Source: CAYFJO01 sp964343305
GTDB taxonomy: Bacteria; Planctomycetota; Planctomycetia; Pirellulales; Pirellulaceae
Length of the DNA: 22,244 bases
Reading direction: 5' to 3'
Assembly: GCA_964343305.1 (NCBI GenBank)
Contig: CAYFJO010000161.1
Span: 1 to 22,244, forward strand
Part shown: positions 21,036-22,244 of the stretch, piece after piece
Layout: the number at the start of each line of letters is the position of its first letter
Position numbering within the stretch: position 1 is the stretch's first letter
The notes under the pieces: model-generated
Told to the model about the DNA's origin: nothing
Seen by the model: the letters and a program-made list of their open reading frames with translations, nothing else
Databases searched by the model: none
Position numbers and translations under genes: made by a program

Positions 21036-21047
21036 ATTAATATTAAT
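21036..21047. promoter_or_regulatory. 12-bp AT-only palindrome
   Basis: ATTAATATTAAT is a perfect palindrome in otherwise mixed-composition DNA, preceded by a G7 run. It may be a protein-binding site or an easily melted element between the two divergent promoters. No specific regulator can be named. Confidence 0.3.
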
Positions 21048-21184
21048 TGGTTGGATTGGCTTAGTCAAATGCCCGATGCTGTTGGCCCAACCTTGGTGCT
21101 GAGCCCACCGCCGTGCCATCCAGATCGCGGCCGGCATGCTCGCCCAATCTCTGCCAAGACAAAACCGATTTCAATGTCCCCACT

Positions 21185-21211
21185 GTGTGGATCCGCTCCG
21201 TTGGTCCACAC
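21185..21211 (+). promoter_or_regulatory. Inverted repeat upstream of the protease promoter
   Basis: GTGTGGA (21185-21191) and TCCACAC (21205-21211) are perfect reverse complements; one wobble and one further G-C pair extend the potential stem inward to 9 bp with a 9-nt loop. It lies about 10 bp upstream of the candidate -35 box of the protease gene. No T-tract follows, so a terminator is unlikely; an operator is possible. Confidence 0.3.
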
Positions 21212-21220
21212 GTGAGGTGT

Positions 21221-21249
21221 TTGCTGATCAGGTTGATCTGCTCTATAAT
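21221..21249 (+). promoter_or_regulatory. Candidate sigma70-type promoter of the S41 protease
   Basis: A perfect TATAAT (21244-21249) follows TTGCTG (21221-21226, TTG matching) at 17-bp spacing. Transcription would start near 21256, about 100 nt before the protease ATG at 21356. It points away from the giant gene, consistent with divergent transcription. Confidence 0.5.
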
Positions 21250-21345
21250 CCATGAATTCAATTTCTCCCCTCTTTGACAACCAATACCTCCTGGATTACG
21301 GGCCACAAATTCAGCAGATTTACCGAACTTCAACTTCTTTTTGCC

Positions 21346-21350
21346 GGAGA
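21346..21350 (+). promoter_or_regulatory. Ribosome binding site of the S41 protease
   Basis: GGAGA ends 5 nt before the ATG at 21356 and supports that start. Later ATG codons at residues 11 and 22 have weaker context and would remove the region before the membrane segment. Confidence 0.6.
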
Positions 21351-21355
21351 AGCTC

Positions 21356-22244
21356 ATGAACACGAAAAGCGTCGACCCCATCACGATGAGGGATGCCTGG
21401 AAACAACAACAGGGGGTTATGTGTTGGTTGCTGATCCTCATAGGTTTCATTTCGTCTCCCTTGATTACGACAAGAGCCGGCGACGAATCCACAGGCAAGG
21501 TTGCAAAATCAAACACAGATTCCAAGGACGCCAAAGGCCTGGAGCAGGCCGACGAGTATTACGAATTGCTGACGTTGTTTGTCGACACACTCGACCAGAT
21601 CGACCGCAACTATGTGAAAGACGTCAGCCGCCGCGAACTGATGGAAGCCGCGATCAAAGGCATGCTGACCAAGCTTGATCAGTACTCCAACTACATCCCA
21701 CCGAAAGAAGTGGAACGCTTCCGAACCAGCGTGGAAAATGAGTTTGGCGGCATCGGCATCCAAGTCTCGATTGAAAACGGATTCCTCAAAGTCATCAGCC
21801 CCATCGTTGGCTCGCCCGCGTACAAAGCCGGCCTCATCGCCGGAGATTCGATTACCAAAATCGAAGGCGAATCAACCAAAGGGATTTCGCTGGACGAAGC
21901 CGTCAAGAAGATGAAGGGCAAGGTCGGTACCAAGGTCAACATCACGGTTGTCCACCCTGACGATCCCATGCCGAAAGAAGTCGCCATCGAACGCGCGATC
22001 GTCCGTGTGCAATCGGTGATGGGCAACGAACGCAATGATGACGATTCGTGGAACTACTTTTACGACCAAGACAAGAAGATCGGCTATCTCCGCGTGTCGT
22101 CGTTCTCACGTCATACGGTCGAAGAGTTGCGAGCAGCTTTAAAGGTGTTGCGTGAAGAGAATATGAAGGGACTGATCCTTGATTTGCGTTTCAACCCAGG
22201 CGGCTTGCTCTCGTCGGCGATCGAGGTTTGCGACATGTTCATCG
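21356..22244 (+). CDS. S41 family carboxy-terminal processing peptidase, 3' end outside window
   Basis: The first 296 codons are present. Residues 21-37 (VMCWLLILIGFISSPLI) form a signal peptide or membrane anchor, so the enzyme should act in the periplasm or cell envelope. A helical N-terminal region follows, with LDQYSNYIPPKEVERF (the LDPHSxYL..EE motif of C-terminal processing proteases). A PDZ domain starts about residue 128 (FGGIGIQV at 130, then SPAYKAGLIAGDSITKIEG). The S41 core begins with IGYLRVSSFS (about 242) and LILDLRFNPGG (273-283). The catalytic Ser-Lys pair, usually some 70 residues further on, is beyond the edge, so activity cannot be judged. These enzymes use the PDZ domain to recognise the C-terminus of substrate proteins. 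The gene is divergent from the giant protein gene. Confidence 0.93.
   Translation, partial: MNTKSVDPITMRDAWKQQQGVMCWLLILIGFISSPLITTRAGDESTGKVAKSNTDSKDAKGLEQADEYYELLTLFVDTLDQIDRNYVKDVSRRELMEAAIKGMLTKLDQYSNYIPPKEVERFRTSVENEFGGIGIQVSIENGFLKVISPIVGSPAYKAGLIAGDSITKIEGESTKGISLDEAVKKMKGKVGTKVNITVVHPDDPMPKEVAIERAIVRVQSVMGNERNDDDSWNYFYDQDKKIGYLRVSSFSRHTVEELRAALKVLREENMKGLILDLRFNPGGLLSSAIEVCDMFI

Larger units (their letters stand above)
20734..21355. other. Divergent intergenic region, 622 bp
   Basis: No convincing gene lies here. It contains outward promoter candidates for both flanking genes, inverted repeats at 20973-21004 and 21185-21211, a 12-bp AT palindrome at 21036-21047, a 10-bp palindrome AATCGCGATT at 20885-20894, and a run of seven G at 21020-21026. 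Short open frames on both strands start with TTG and lack recognisable domains. Confidence 0.7.

Noticed and set aside
21000..21215. Plus-strand open frame of 71 codons in the intergenic region
   Set aside because: TTG start, no supporting ribosome site, low-complexity translation; more likely chance.
21274..21279. TTGACA, a perfect -35 box
   Set aside because: The hexamer at 17-bp spacing downstream is TACGGG, a poor -10. The TATAAT at 21244 with its own upstream TTG is the better promoter.
21061..21534. Minus-strand open frame of 157 codons
   Set aside because: It overlaps the start of the S41 protease on the opposite strand, where signal peptide, ribosome site and family motifs are clear.

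Overview
The window is almost filled by one gene. A single reading frame on the minus strand runs from an ATG at 20733 to base 1 with no in-frame stop. I read every codon, 6,911 in all, and the gene continues past the window edge. It encodes a giant, repeat-built, probably calcium-rich and surface-exposed or secreted protein. A second gene, on the plus strand from 21356, is the N-terminal part of an S41-family carboxy-terminal processing protease and is cut by the other edge. The two are divergent, separated by 622 bp that hold the likely promoters, ribosome binding sites and several inverted repeats.

The organism is most likely a planctomycete, perhaps of the Pirellulaceae. This is inferred from the N-terminal motif of the giant protein (Lys/Arg-rich stretch, then VELLEDRTLL, the LEPR-XLL type), from the combination of GEVED, FG-GAP and DNRLRE domains in one very large protein, and from a moderately high G+C content. 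No RNA gene, transposon, CRISPR array or attachment site is visible.

Layout of the giant protein in its own direction (20733 down to 1): LEPR-XLL start (residues 1-37); 14 short FG-GAP/VCBS repeats; GEVED module 1; 7 short FG-GAP repeats; module 2; 7 short FG-GAP repeats; module 3, split by an inserted DNRLRE (CBM96-like) domain; then three rounds of six longer, integrin-type FG-GAP repeats, each followed by a variant GEVED module (modules 4, 5, 6); then sixteen more GEVED modules in direct tandem (7-22); finally about five repeats carrying GDWxGDG, cut by the window edge. Totals are 22 GEVED modules and 46 FG-GAP calcium loops.

Three architectural points stand out. The repeat counts 14, 7, 7 are multiples of seven, as expected for whole seven-bladed beta-propellers. 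The tandem GEVED array has an internal three-module and six-module periodicity (about 1.5 and 3.04 kb), so it grew by duplicating blocks. The whole protein has only two cysteines, five residues apart, at one place. The likely role, as inference only, is a long extracellular calcium-stabilised stalk or adhesin with a possible polysaccharide-binding domain. The divergent protease acts in the cell envelope, but nothing in the sequence shows that it acts on the giant protein.
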